From assembly GCF_008253865.1 (NCBI RefSeq), contig NZ_CP042331.1, positions 62,001 through 126,000 of the forward strand: DNA of 64,000 bases, written 5' to 3'. The notes under the pieces are model-generated. The model saw nothing but the letters and a program-made list of their open reading frames with translations. It was not told the origin of the DNA and did not search any database. Source of the stretch: Bosea sp. F3-2 (GTDB lineage Bacteria; Pseudomonadota; Alphaproteobacteria; Rhizobiales; Beijerinckiaceae). The position numbers and the translations under genes are program-made. Positions 50,412-58,548 of the stretch are shown in pieces (the first letter of the stretch is position 1; each line of letters opens with the position of its first letter).

Positions 50412-50947
50412 GCGGTCGGCTGCGGTGCCAGCCAGTCGCGGTATTTGGTCGCGAAGTTCTGGACACGACGATCGATCGGGTCGGGCAGGAAGGCCGCGTC
50501 GAGCATGGTTCCGCCAATCCCCTGGCCGGCCAGCGCGGCAGCGCGGAATTCAGGGTGAGCCAGGAGCACCGCGCCGGTCTTCGCGTCGACCACCGCGATA
50601 TCGGCAACCATCTCGTGGCCTCCGCCCACAACCACGCGCTGGATGGCCGAGGCGATGTAGAGCCGACGCAGATTGATGTTGATTTTCACCGGGCGGTGAC
50701 CGTTCAGGACCGGCTTCAGCTGCTGCTCGAGAGCGTTGCTGATCTTGGCGGAAGCCAGCTTGGCGACAAAGGCGCGTGCTTCGGGCGTCTTGGAGAGTTC
50801 TTCGGATTCGGTCTCCGGCCGCCCCTTGGATCTCGCATAGGCGCGGTCCCCGTCGCCCCACCACAGGGTCGCAGCGGCGTCGGTTTCGACATGGATGCTT
50901 GCGAGGCGGAAGGTTTCGACGTCCCGCTGCGACAATGGGTTTTGCAT
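50408..50947 (-). CDS. Hypothetical protein, possibly a lipoprotein with a broken N-terminus
   Basis: A 179-aa protein of unknown function. MQNPLSQRDVETFRLASIHV begins the visible part; the rest contains VKININLRRLYIASAIQRVV and DIAVVDAKTGAVLLAHPEFR, a pattern seen in small periplasmic lipoproteins of unknown role. Directly upstream of the ATG, in frame, the DNA encodes LAFALAGCAT, a lipobox with Cys, but no start codon precedes it before a TGA. A single-base change near 50970 could restore a lipoprotein signal. The stop codon comes from the family 2 repeat. Confidence 0.6.
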   Translation of the reverse strand: MQNPLSQRDVETFRLASIHVETDAAATLWWGDGDRAYARSKGRPETESEELSKTPEARAFVAKLASAKISNALEQQLKPVLNGHRPVKININLRRLYIASAIQRVVVGGGHEMVADIAVVDAKTGAVLLAHPEFRAAALAGQGIGGTMLDAAFLPDPIDRRVQNFATKYRDWLAPQPTA

Positions 50948-51113
50948 GGTGGCGCAGCCAGCAAGAGCAAACGCTAATCATGATCGCCCCCTTGGATCAG
51001 TAGCTGGCGTAATGCAGCACTCGTCAGATTCGCCAGCCCGACGAATGGAGGAGACAGGAGCTTTGGGGGGTGTCTCCGGCGGGCGCCAGCAGAACCTTCG
51101 ACGGAGGGATTTC

Positions 51114-51761
51114 TCAACCGGCTCGAATGATCACGCTCAGGTTGTTCGCTGGCATCTCGATGACTTGCGGGGCGCCGAAACCGTTCGCCTCGGCAAGGGC
51201 CGCAATCTCTTCGAGGTCGCGCAGGCCCCATTCCGGATCGCGGCTGCGCAGGCTTTCGTCGAAGGCTGCGTTGCTCGGTTCGAGCGGCCGGCCGGGCCGG
51301 CGGTAGGGGCCGTAGAGATAGAGCGGGCCGCCGGGCTTAAGCAGCCGTCCCGCCTGGCGAAAGAGGCCCTCGGTCGCGCTCCAGGGCGAGATATGGATCA
51401 TGTTGATGCAGAGGATGGCGTCGGCGGCCTCGATCGGCCATTGCGGAGCGCTGGCATCGAGCATCAATGGCGGCAGGATGTTGGATAGCCCGGACCCTTG
51501 CGTCCAGGCCGCGATGCTCGCTAGCGCGTCGGGAGCGGGATCGCTCGGCTGGAACGTCAGGGTCGGCAGGGCCGCCGCGAAATGGACGGCATGCTCTCCG
51601 GAGCCGCTCGCAACCTCCAGAACGAGCCCGGAAGGCGGCAGCACCTGGCGCAGCACGTCGAGGATCGCATCGCGATTGCGCTGGGTAGCCGGCGCCTGCA
51701 AGCGCCGGTCGGTGCCAGGCTGCTTTCCCTGCGTCGGCTGCCAGAAACTCGGCCTCGTCAT
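51114..51761 (-). CDS. DUF938 SAM-dependent methyltransferase-like protein
   Basis: A 215-aa DUF938 protein. The opening APATQRNRDAILDVLRQVLP is diagnostic. It is followed by the SAM-binding GLVLEVASGSGEHAVHFAAA (motif I) and DAILCINMIHISPW (motif IV). It ends APQVIEMPANNLSVIIR. The family is conserved but its acceptor is unknown. It is divergent from the CNNM/CorC-type gene that follows 105 bases away. Complete. Confidence 0.92.
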   Translation of the reverse strand: MTRPSFWQPTQGKQPGTDRRLQAPATQRNRDAILDVLRQVLPPSGLVLEVASGSGEHAVHFAAALPTLTFQPSDPAPDALASIAAWTQGSGLSNILPPLMLDASAPQWPIEAADAILCINMIHISPWSATEGLFRQAGRLLKPGGPLYLYGPYRRPGRPLEPSNAAFDESLRSRDPEWGLRDLEEIAALAEANGFGAPQVIEMPANNLSVIIRAG

Positions 51762-51866
51762 GGTTCGCTCACGATTCTTTCGTCTGGCTTATCGCGTTCA
51801 TGCAATGATCCGCTATAAGGGGCGTGGAAGCGGGCTGCCAAATGTCGCAGCGCCGCAGCAAACGGA

Positions 51867-53150
51867 TTGGTTTTGTTAACCGAAATCCTGATCGTCCTGG
51901 CGCTGACGATCGTCAATGGACTTCTCGCCATGTCTGAGCTCGCCGTTGTCTCGTCACGGCCGGCTCGCCTCAAGGTCCTCAGCGACCAGGGCAACAAGGG
52001 CGCCGCGACCGCGATACGCCTGGCCGAAGACCCCGGCCGTTTCCTCTCCACCGTCCAGATCGGCATCACGCTCGTCGGCGTGCTCTCCGGCGCCTTCTCC
52101 GGCGCCACGCTGGGCGCGCGCCTGTCGGAATGGCTCGGCACCCAGGGTTTTTCGCCGTCGGTGTCGGACACGCTCGGCGTCGGTATCGTCGTCGTCGCGA
52201 TCACCTATCTGTCTCTGATCCTCGGCGAGCTCGTACCGAAGCAGATCGCGCTGCGCGACCCCGAGCGCGTGGCGGCGCGCGTCGCTCCGGCGATGTCGTT
52301 GATGTCGAAGATCGGCGCGCCGCTCGTCTATCTGCTCGACATCTCCGGCAAGACGGTGCTCGCCTTGCTCGGCCAGAAAGGCGAGACCGAGGAAAAGGTC
52401 ACCGAGGAAGAGGTGCGCACTATCATCGCCGAAGCCGAGACCGCCGGCGTGCTGGAGCGCGACGAGCGTGAGATGATCGCGGGCGTGATGCGTCTAGCCG
52501 ACCGCTCGGCGCGCGCCCTGATGACGCCGCGCCGCGAGGTCGAGGTGATCGATCTGTCCGACAGCGCCGAGGAGCTGCGTCAGCAGCTCAAGGACACCCG
52601 CCGCTCGCGCCTGCCGGTTCAGGACGGCGAGTCGGATTCGATCGTCGGCGTCGTGCTGGTGAAGGATCTCATCGACTTCCTCGCCGCCGGCGAGATCGAG
52701 GAACTGCGCCGGCATGTCCAGGACGCCCCGGTGGTGATGGACACCGCCGACTCCCTGCATGTGCTGCGTGAGATCCGCTCGAGCCGCGTGCATATGGCTG
52801 TGGTCTTCGACGAGTACGGCCATTTCGAGGGTATCATCACCCCGGGCGACGTGCTGGAGGCGATCATCGGCGCCTTCCAGGAGGAGGAAGAGGACGAGCC
52901 GGCCATCGTGACGCGCGCGGACGGCTCCTATCTCGTCGCGGGCTGGATGCAAGTCGACGAATTCTCGCATGAACTCGGTATCCCGATCCCCCGCGACGCC
53001 GACTTCCAGACCGTCGCCGGCTTCATCCTGGCCGAGATGAACCATCTGCCGAATGTCGGCGAAGCCTTCGACAAGGGGCACTGGCGCTTCGAGGTCGTCG
53101 ACCTCGACGGCCGTCGCATCGACAAAATCCTCGTCAGCCGGATCGAGTGA
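51867..53150 (+). CDS. CNNM/CorC-family transporter-like protein (DUF21, CBS pair, CorC_HlyC)
   Basis: A 427-aa membrane protein of the hemolysin-C/CNNM family. The DUF21 membrane part covers about residues 1-190 (ILIVLALTIVNGLLAMSELA, VQIGITLVGVLSGAFSGATL, VVVAITYLSLILGELVPKQI). A CBS pair follows (MTPRREVEVIDL, SRLPVQD and VVFDEYGHFEGIITPGDVLE), then the CorC_HlyC domain at the C-terminus (GSYLVAGWMQVDEFSHELGI). Relatives export Mg2+ or Co2+. The start is a TTG at 51867 or 51873; no ATG lies before MSELAV. Confidence 0.92.
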   Translation: MVLLTEILIVLALTIVNGLLAMSELAVVSSRPARLKVLSDQGNKGAATAIRLAEDPGRFLSTVQIGITLVGVLSGAFSGATLGARLSEWLGTQGFSPSVSDTLGVGIVVVAITYLSLILGELVPKQIALRDPERVAARVAPAMSLMSKIGAPLVYLLDISGKTVLALLGQKGETEEKVTEEEVRTIIAEAETAGVLERDEREMIAGVMRLADRSARALMTPRREVEVIDLSDSAEELRQQLKDTRRSRLPVQDGESDSIVGVVLVKDLIDFLAAGEIEELRRHVQDAPVVMDTADSLHVLREIRSSRVHMAVVFDEYGHFEGIITPGDVLEAIIGAFQEEEEDEPAIVTRADGSYLVAGWMQVDEFSHELGIPIPRDADFQTVAGFILAEMNHLPNVGEAFDKGHWRFEVVDLDGRRIDKILVSRIE

Positions 53151-53229
53151 GCTTCAGAGCCGGCTCTCACTCAAAAGAGAAGACTGTCTTGCCGATCAGC
53201 CTGCGCTTGCAAGCTGATCGGAACGGGTC

Positions 53230-53556
53230 CTAGCGGCGTGGCTCGTTCGGCTCGATGATGCGGTATTCCGCATCGATCACCTCGATCCGGTCGGCCCGCT
53301 GCGGCCCGCCGGCGAAAGGATCGGCGCGGTCGAAGCCAGCCGCCTTCAGCTTGGCCTTGAGCCGCCAGACCGCGATCGCGCCGGCCACGGCGACGACCGG
53401 GATCAGGATCAGGGCGAGGCTCGCCGCGACCAGGAACAGGGTGATGCCGACGACGAAGCTCGCCGCCATGGCGAGCCATGCGGCCCAGCGCGGCATCGCG
53501 CGGGTGCGGCCAGTGAGCTGCTCGTAAAGATTGACGCGGATCATCTCTCTTTCCAT
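53230..53556 (-). CDS. Small membrane protein of unknown function
   Basis: A 108-aa protein with two adjoining hydrophobic helices (about residues 24-46, AAWLAMAASFVVGITLFLVA, and 47-64, LALILIPVVAVAGAIAVWRL), a basic stretch (RLKAKLKAAGFDR) and a polar tail (DRIEVIDAEYRIIEPNE). This looks like a small alphaproteobacterial membrane protein conserved near the CNNM gene; no family function is known. The ATG at 53544 (MIRVNLYEQL) is an alternative start. It is convergent with the CNNM gene, with a GATCAGC/GCTGATC hairpin between them. Confidence 0.7.
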   Translation of the reverse strand: MEREMIRVNLYEQLTGRTRAMPRWAAWLAMAASFVVGITLFLVAASLALILIPVVAVAGAIAVWRLKAKLKAAGFDRADPFAGGPQRADRIEVIDAEYRIIEPNEPRR

Positions 53557-53607
53557 CCCTCTCCGGACCTACAGATAGGGATGGAATGCGGCATTGACGA
53601 GATCAGT

Positions 53608-53711
53608 TAGATCGCTGCGCGTCCGATCGGACGCGATAACAGTAATCTATCTATTTGTTATCGCGTCTGATTTTTCCGAAAAGTGGATTCCACTTTTCGG
53701 TCCGATGCTAT
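53608..53711 (+). repeat. Dispersed palindromic repeat, family 1 copy E
   Basis: It starts TAGATCGCTGCGCGTCCG and ends TCCGATGCTAT, with the inner CGAAAAGTGG/CCACTTTTCG palindrome. Its last bases provide the TAG stop codon (53708-53710 on the minus strand) of the FAD monooxygenase gene, indicating insertion at that gene's 3' end. Confidence 0.9.
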
Positions 53712-54886
53712 ATGTCGCGCCAGTCGTAGAGCCAGCCATAGCGGTTGCGCAGCCCGTCCGGGCCAAGCCGCTTCAGCGCGAAATCCCGGGCCATGCTGAG
53801 CGGCCAGCCCAGATGGTAGTTGCGGCCGTTGCCGCGGCTTTCCTCCTGCACGCGGGCGACGCGCTGGGCGCGGGCCTTGGCATAGGCTGAAAACGCGGCC
53901 GGCACGCTGGCCGCGCCATCGCTGCCCAGTGCCTCGGCGAGCAGGCGCGCCAGCACGGTGGCATCCTCGATCGCGAGAGAGGCGCCCTGGGCCAGGAAGG
54001 GCAGGATCGGGTGGGCGGCATCGCCCATCAGTGCGATCCGGCCCTTGGCCATGGCCGCGGGCTTGCGGTCGAACAGCGACCAGACCTGCCAGCCCTGCGC
54101 CGCGCCGGTGAGCTCGCGTAGCGGGGTTGAGGCGCCGGAGAGATGCTCGGTGACGACGCTGCTGTCGCCATCGCGCGACCAGCCCTCGCGGGCTTCCTTG
54201 GCCTGGCGCACGACGACGATGTTGATCTCCTTGCCGCCGGCGACGGGGTAATGCACCGCATGCCGGCCGGGGCCGAGATGGAGCGTCACGCGCGGCTTGT
54301 CGGCGGCGCGGGCGGGAACGACGGCGCGCCAGGCCTCATAGCCGGTGAAGACCGGCGGCGAGGCATCGCCGGTGAGGTCGCGGACGCGCGACCACAGCCC
54401 GTCGGCCCCGATCAGCCCGAGGGCTTGAATGGTCTCGCCATTGCCGTTCTGCCCGCCGAGCCGGACCGTGACGCCGTTCTCGTCCTGGCTCACCTCCTCA
54501 ACGCCGCGGCCGACCATCAGGCGGATGTTCGGCATGGCGCGGGCGGCGTCGAGCAGGACGGTGTGCAGGTCGTTGCGCTTGAGCATGCGGAACGGCGTCG
54601 GCATGCGCTCCGCGCTGGAGGGCATCTCCAGCACCTGGGAGCCGTCGCGCCAGCGCCGGATCATCAGCCCGTGCGAGGAGACGCTGACGCGCTTCAGCGG
54701 CAGCGTGAGGTCGAGCGCATCGAGCACGCGGCCGGAGTTGGAGGTGATCTGGAGGCCTGCGCCCGTTTCGCCGAAGCCGGTGCGCTTCTCGACGACGGTG
54801 GCGGCGATGCCGCGCCGGGCGAGCGACAGCGCCATGGTCAGCCCGCCGATGCCGGCGCCGGCGATGACGAAGTGAGGAGCAGACAC
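53708..54886 (-). CDS. FAD-dependent aromatic-ring monooxygenase-like protein
   Basis: A 392-aa flavin monooxygenase of the UbiH/salicylate-hydroxylase group. The N-terminal FAD motif FVIAGAGIGGLTMALSLARR, the NAD(P)H/FAD DG motif GLIGADGLWSRVRDL and the second FAD motif GRIALMGDAAHPILPFLAQG are complete. The C-terminus ends YDWRDI, with the stop contributed by a repeat, so the last residues may have been lost. The substrate is unclear. The start is GTG 54886. Monocistronic between two repeats. Confidence 0.9.
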   Translation of the reverse strand: MSAPHFVIAGAGIGGLTMALSLARRGIAATVVEKRTGFGETGAGLQITSNSGRVLDALDLTLPLKRVSVSSHGLMIRRWRDGSQVLEMPSSAERMPTPFRMLKRNDLHTVLLDAARAMPNIRLMVGRGVEEVSQDENGVTVRLGGQNGNGETIQALGLIGADGLWSRVRDLTGDASPPVFTGYEAWRAVVPARAADKPRVTLHLGPGRHAVHYPVAGGKEINIVVVRQAKEAREGWSRDGDSSVVTEHLSGASTPLRELTGAAQGWQVWSLFDRKPAAMAKGRIALMGDAAHPILPFLAQGASLAIEDATVLARLLAEALGSDGAASVPAAFSAYAKARAQRVARVQEESRGNGRNYHLGWPLSMARDFALKRLGPDGLRNRYGWLYDWRDI

Positions 54887-54947
54887 AGGCGATGCCCTTG
54901 ATCGATGGCGCCGGGGAGGGCGCGGGTGCCCCTCAGAACCCGCGCTT

Positions 54948-55052
54948 TAGAGCATTTCCGCGTTTCTCCGAATCGCGGAAATGCTCTAGGTTTTTGTTTG
55001 ATCGCATTTTCTTCACGCGAACCGGTGTCCACTTCGCTCGAAAATGCTCTAG
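54948..55052. repeat. Dispersed palindromic repeat, family 2 copy C
   Basis: Terminal arms TAGAGCATTTCCGCG and CGAAAATGCTCTAG, inner arms CGCGTTTCTCCGAATCGCGG, TTGTTTGATCGCATTTTC and CGAACCGGTGTCC. It is the best preserved copy of family 2 and ends 12 bases before the stop codon of the zinc-finger gene. Confidence 0.9.
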
Positions 55053-55063
55053 CAGAACGAGCT

Positions 55064-55315
55064 TCAGGCCGCCTTGGCGGTGTCGTGCCAGGCGCATTCC
55101 GGCGGGGTGCATTCGGCGCCCTTCAGCGACGGCTCGTATTTGAACAGCGTCGAGCAGTAGGGGCAGATGATCTCGTTGTCCGAGCCCATGTCGAGGAAGA
55201 CATGCGGGTGGTCGAAGGGCGGCTTGGCGCCGATGCACATGAACTCGCGGGCGCCGACATGGATGACGGCGACGCCGGGATCGTTGTGAAAATGCGGAAT
55301 GCCGGTCGCGGCCAT
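55064..55315 (-). CDS. Zinc-finger (CHCC-type) domain protein
   Basis: An 83-aa protein with a putative zinc site. MAATGIPHFHNDPGVAVIHV is followed by a core with the MGSDNEIICPYCSTLFKY strand and CxxC pair, and a tail with ECTPPECAWHD. The family corresponds to the CHCC zinc finger related to mitochondrial complex I subunit NDUFS6; a role in bacterial complex I is an inference only. Upstream of it lies a DUF1624 protein gene on the same strand, 77 bases apart. Complete. Confidence 0.85.
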   Translation of the reverse strand: MAATGIPHFHNDPGVAVIHVGAREFMCIGAKPPFDHPHVFLDMGSDNEIICPYCSTLFKYEPSLKGAECTPPECAWHDTAKAA

Positions 55316-55392
55316 GGTCGTCGCTCTTCAGAAGCTGGAATTCGCGCGCAACCTATCCCGTCAGCCGGCGGGACGCCAGTGCGCGATTTGCA

Positions 55393-56370
55393 TCAGCGCA
55401 CGCGCAGGCAGGCCTGGGCGAACTCGCTCAGGCGGGCGCCATCCTCCGGCGTGAGCAGGTCGTCGAGCGCCTTCTGCCAGAGCTGCTCGCGCTTCAGCTT
55501 GTCGATGGTGCAGGCGCAGACGGCGCGGCAGAGCTGCTCCGGCACGTCGGACCCGCAACTGCGCTGGCATTCGGCCCGGAAGGCGCGCTCGGCCGGAGGC
55601 GGCGGCGGATGGAGCTGCATCATCAGGGTCAGGGCGGCGATGAAGACCGGCTGATGGACGAGATAGACGAGCAGGCTGTGGCGTCCGCCCCAGGCGGCGA
55701 TTCGCGCCGGGAGCATGCGAGGGCGCCAGGCGGCGAGTCGCGTGCCGGCCAGGCGCGGCAGCAGCAGGCGCGCCAGCACGATCCCCGTCAGCACGCAGCC
55801 GAACCAGGGGAAGACCGGCACGAAATCGGCCGTCTGGAGCGGCGCGTGCGAGAAGCCGAGCCAGGCCAGCCAGGGTTCGTCGAGCCGCGGATGGGCAATG
55901 AGGCTCGGCAGCGCAAAGGCAAGCGCCGCCGACAACGCCACGGCGGCGATCGGCAGCCGCAGGAAGGGCAGGGCCAGCACGCTTGCGAGCGCGATGTGGT
56001 GGAGGATGCCGAAGAAGATGAAGTTGCCGGGGATCGCGAACCAGGTGCCGAGTGAGACCAGGGCGGCTGCGCCGGCAACCATCGCGAGGCGCTTCAGATA
56101 GGCGCCGCGGTTCAGGCCCTTGCGCGTCGCCAGCACCAGGCTGAAGCCGACGATGACCAGGAACGAGCCTGCGATGCAGCGGGCGAAGAGCCGCCAGCCC
56201 GGCTCGGCGACGACGTCGGTCTCGATCAGCCCGAAGAAGGAGAGATCATAGGCGAAGTGGTAGACGAACATCGCCAGCAGCGCGATGCCGCGCGCCATGT
56301 CCACGAAGGCGAAGCGGGGCGATGGCGTCGTCGCGGAGGCGGTTGGCGCGCTGGGGGCGGTTTGGCTCAT
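55393..56370 (-). CDS. DUF1624 (heparan-alpha-glucosaminide N-acetyltransferase-like) membrane protein
   Basis: A 325-aa multi-helix membrane protein. The conserved opening FVDMARGIALLAMFVYHFAY places the family's His in the first helix, and about seven further helices follow. The C-terminal ~70 residues (ERAFRAECQRSCGSDVPEQL, CRAVCACTIDKLKREQLW) form an unusual cysteine-rich tail not typical of the core family. Eukaryotic relatives acetylate heparan sulfate, bacterial ones acylate cell-surface sugars; the substrate is unknown here. Convergent-free, with repeats on both sides. Confidence 0.85.
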   Translation of the reverse strand: MSQTAPSAPTASATTPSPRFAFVDMARGIALLAMFVYHFAYDLSFFGLIETDVVAEPGWRLFARCIAGSFLVIVGFSLVLATRKGLNRGAYLKRLAMVAGAAALVSLGTWFAIPGNFIFFGILHHIALASVLALPFLRLPIAAVALSAALAFALPSLIAHPRLDEPWLAWLGFSHAPLQTADFVPVFPWFGCVLTGIVLARLLLPRLAGTRLAAWRPRMLPARIAAWGGRHSLLVYLVHQPVFIAALTLMMQLHPPPPPAERAFRAECQRSCGSDVPEQLCRAVCACTIDKLKREQLWQKALDDLLTPEDGARLSEFAQACLRVR

Positions 56371-56429
56371 GGTGACAGTTCATAAGCAAGCCGCGCCGCA
56401 GCGGCTACCCAAAGCGGGGTGCCGTGGCT

Positions 56430-56664
56430 TTCCTTCTCCCCTTGCGGGAGAAGGTGGCGCGCCGCGCAGCGGCGTGACGGATGAGGGGTCGCACTGCGTT
56501 TTCCGTCATTGCGAGGAACGAAGCGACGAAGCAATCCAGAGGGACTGGGTAGAACGCTTGAGCCCAGCCCCCCTGGATTGCTTCGCTACGCTCGCAATGA
56601 CGGAAGCGTTGCGCGACCCCTCATCCGGCCCTGCGGGCCCCCTTCTCCCGCAAGGGGAGAAGGG
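56430..56664. repeat. Composite nested palindrome, second copy of the 20.4-kb type
   Basis: Outer arms TCCTTCTCCCCTTGCGGGAG and its complement (to about 56664) with GATGAGGGGTCGC just inside, and an inner family 3 unit at 56503-56603 (CCGTCATTGCGAGG to CTCGCAATGACGG). The same architecture is at 20375-20628. It lies in the 374-base gap before the alpha/beta hydrolase gene; no gene is present there. Confidence 0.88.
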
Positions 56665-56744
56665 GGAGAAGGGATCGCGTCGCGCATGTCGTCCGGAACG
56701 GTGGTGTGGTTCCGTCACCGGGCATGATGTTGTAGAGGCACGGC

Positions 56745-57512
56745 ATGCAGAGCTTTTCCTCCGACGGCGTGAAGATCGCTTTCATCGATCTGGCCCCCAC
56801 CGGCGACACGCCGCAGCATCGGACGGTGGTGCTGGTCCATGGCTTCGCCTCCTCGCACATGACCAACTGGGTCAACACGCAGTGGACGAAGACGCTGACC
56901 CATGCCGGTTACCGTGTCGTCGCGCTCGACGACCGCGGCCATGGCCAGAGTGAGAAGCTCTACGATCCCGCCGCCTATTCCTCCGAGATCATGGCCGAGG
57001 ATGTGCGCCGCCTGATGGACCATCTCGACATCCCGCGCGCCGCGGTGATGGGCTATTCGATGGGCGCGCGCATCTCGGCGCATCTGGCGCTGGCGCATCC
57101 GCGCCGGCTCGATGCGCTGCTGCTTGGCGGGCTCGGCATTCATCTCGTCGAGGGAGTGGGGCTGCCGCTCGGTATCGCCGATGCGATGGAGGCGCCTTCG
57201 CTCGATGTGCTGACCGACCCGATGCAGCGCATGTTCCGCGCCTTCGCTGAGCAGACCAAGAGCGACCTCAGGGCGCTCGCCGCCTGCATCCGCGGTTCGC
57301 GCCAGACGCTGACCGCGGAACAGGTCGGGCAGATTTCGATGCCGACGCTGATCAGCGTCGGCACGAAGGACGATGTTTCGGGCTCCGGCCCGGAGCTCGC
57401 GAAGCTCATTCCCGACGCGGAATCCTTCGCGATCGAGGGGCGGGACCACAACCTCGCGGTCGGTGACAAGAGCCACAAGCAGGCCGTCCTCGACTTTCTC
57501 GCGCGTTTGTGA
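56745..57512 (+). CDS. Alpha/beta hydrolase
   Basis: A 255-aa alpha/beta hydrolase. VVLVHGFASSHMTNWVNTQW gives the oxyanion HG, and MGYSMGARISAHLALAHP the nucleophile serine (GYSMG). LISVGTKDDVSG supplies the aspartate, and EGRDHNLAVGDKSH the histidine (residue about 239). The fold is of the carboxylesterase/haloperoxidase-like kind; the substrate is unknown. The start at ATG 56745 begins MQSFSSDGVKIAF. Monocistronic, with a composite repeat upstream. Confidence 0.9.
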   Translation: MQSFSSDGVKIAFIDLAPTGDTPQHRTVVLVHGFASSHMTNWVNTQWTKTLTHAGYRVVALDDRGHGQSEKLYDPAAYSSEIMAEDVRRLMDHLDIPRAAVMGYSMGARISAHLALAHPRRLDALLLGGLGIHLVEGVGLPLGIADAMEAPSLDVLTDPMQRMFRAFAEQTKSDLRALAACIRGSRQTLTAEQVGQISMPTLISVGTKDDVSGSGPELAKLIPDAESFAIEGRDHNLAVGDKSHKQAVLDFLARL

Positions 57513-57699
57513 GAACGTCCCGGATGAATAGAGGCACTCTGGAAAAGCGGGCGACGCCAATGTGTTGTCGACGTTCCCTGAAAAACTGAATCCGCTGCCT
57601 CGCTTTTCGATTCAACTTCGTTCGGCCTGAGCCTTTGGTGCGGACGCCAGCTTGCGGCTAGGCTGTCCTCCTGCCGACGATCCTTTCCGGAGAATGATC

Positions 57700-58548
57700 A
57701 TGCCGTCAGGGCGCTCTGCCGTGGAAGCACGCGATCTCAAAACCGGCCTCGACCGGCTCGACCCTCTCTGGTCCCGCCTGCGTGGCGAGGCCGAAGCGGC
57801 GGTCGCCGCCGAGCCGGCGCTCGGCACGCTCATCGTCGCCTCGATTCTCAATCAGCCGTCGTTCGAATGCGCGGTTGCCCATCGCGTTGCAGCCCGGCTC
57901 GGCCATCCGGCCGTGACGGCCGATCTGATCGAGCAGGGTTTCACCGAGGCGATGGCCGATGACGCGGCGATCGGTGCCGGCATGCGCGCCGACGTGATGG
58001 CGGTGCTCGACCGCGATCCGGCCTGCTACCGCGTGCTCGAACCGGTGCTGTTCTTCAAGGGCTTCCATGCGCTGCAGTGCCACCGCCTCGCGCATTGGCT
58101 CTGGACGCGGGATCGGAAGGATTTCGCGCTCTATCTGCAGGCGCGCTCCTCGGAGGTCTTCCAGACCGACATCAACCCGGCCGCGCAGATCGGCAAGGGC
58201 GTGTTCCTCGACCATGCCACCGGCCTCGTCGTCGGCGAGACGGCAGTGATCGAGGATGATGTCTCGCTGCTGCATGGCGTCACGCTTGGCGGCACCGGCA
58301 AGCAGGGCGGCGATCGCCATCCGAAGATCCGCAAGGGCGTGCTGATCGGCGCGGGCGCCAAGATCCTCGGCAATATCGAGGTTGGTCAGTGCAGCCGCGT
58401 CGCGGCGGGCTCGGTCGTGCTGGCGGCGGTGCCGCGCAACAAGACCGTGGCGGGCGTGCCGGCCAAGGTGGTCGGTGAAGCCGGCTGCGCCGAGCCGTCG
58501 CGCTCGATGGACCAGATCCTCGAAGGCGATTGCGGCGCTTATATCTGA
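57700..58548 (+). CDS. cysE: Serine O-acetyltransferase
   Basis: A 282-aa serine acetyltransferase, first step of cysteine synthesis (L-serine + acetyl-CoA to O-acetylserine). The N-terminal helices (SILNQPSFECAVAHRVAARL, GFHALQCHRLAHWLW) and the left-handed beta-helix (GKGVFLDHATGLVVGETAVI, HGVTLGGTGKQGGDRHPKI, GAGAKILGNIEVGQCSRVAA) are complete. The C-terminus ends in GAYI; a terminal isoleucine is needed for binding to cysteine synthase. ATG 57700 was chosen over 57694 because GGAGA lies at the right distance from it. The last 10 bases overlap the convergent LysR gene. Confidence 0.96.
   Translation: MPSGRSAVEARDLKTGLDRLDPLWSRLRGEAEAAVAAEPALGTLIVASILNQPSFECAVAHRVAARLGHPAVTADLIEQGFTEAMADDAAIGAGMRADVMAVLDRDPACYRVLEPVLFFKGFHALQCHRLAHWLWTRDRKDFALYLQARSSEVFQTDINPAAQIGKGVFLDHATGLVVGETAVIEDDVSLLHGVTLGGTGKQGGDRHPKIRKGVLIGAGAKILGNIEVGQCSRVAAGSVVLAAVPRNKTVAGVPAKVVGEAGCAEPSRSMDQILEGDCGAYI

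Noticed and set aside
53151..53229. Intrinsic terminator between the CNNM gene and the small membrane protein gene
   Set aside because: The GATCAGC/GCTGATC hairpin at about 53191-53220 lacks a T tract on either strand, so it is not called as a terminator.
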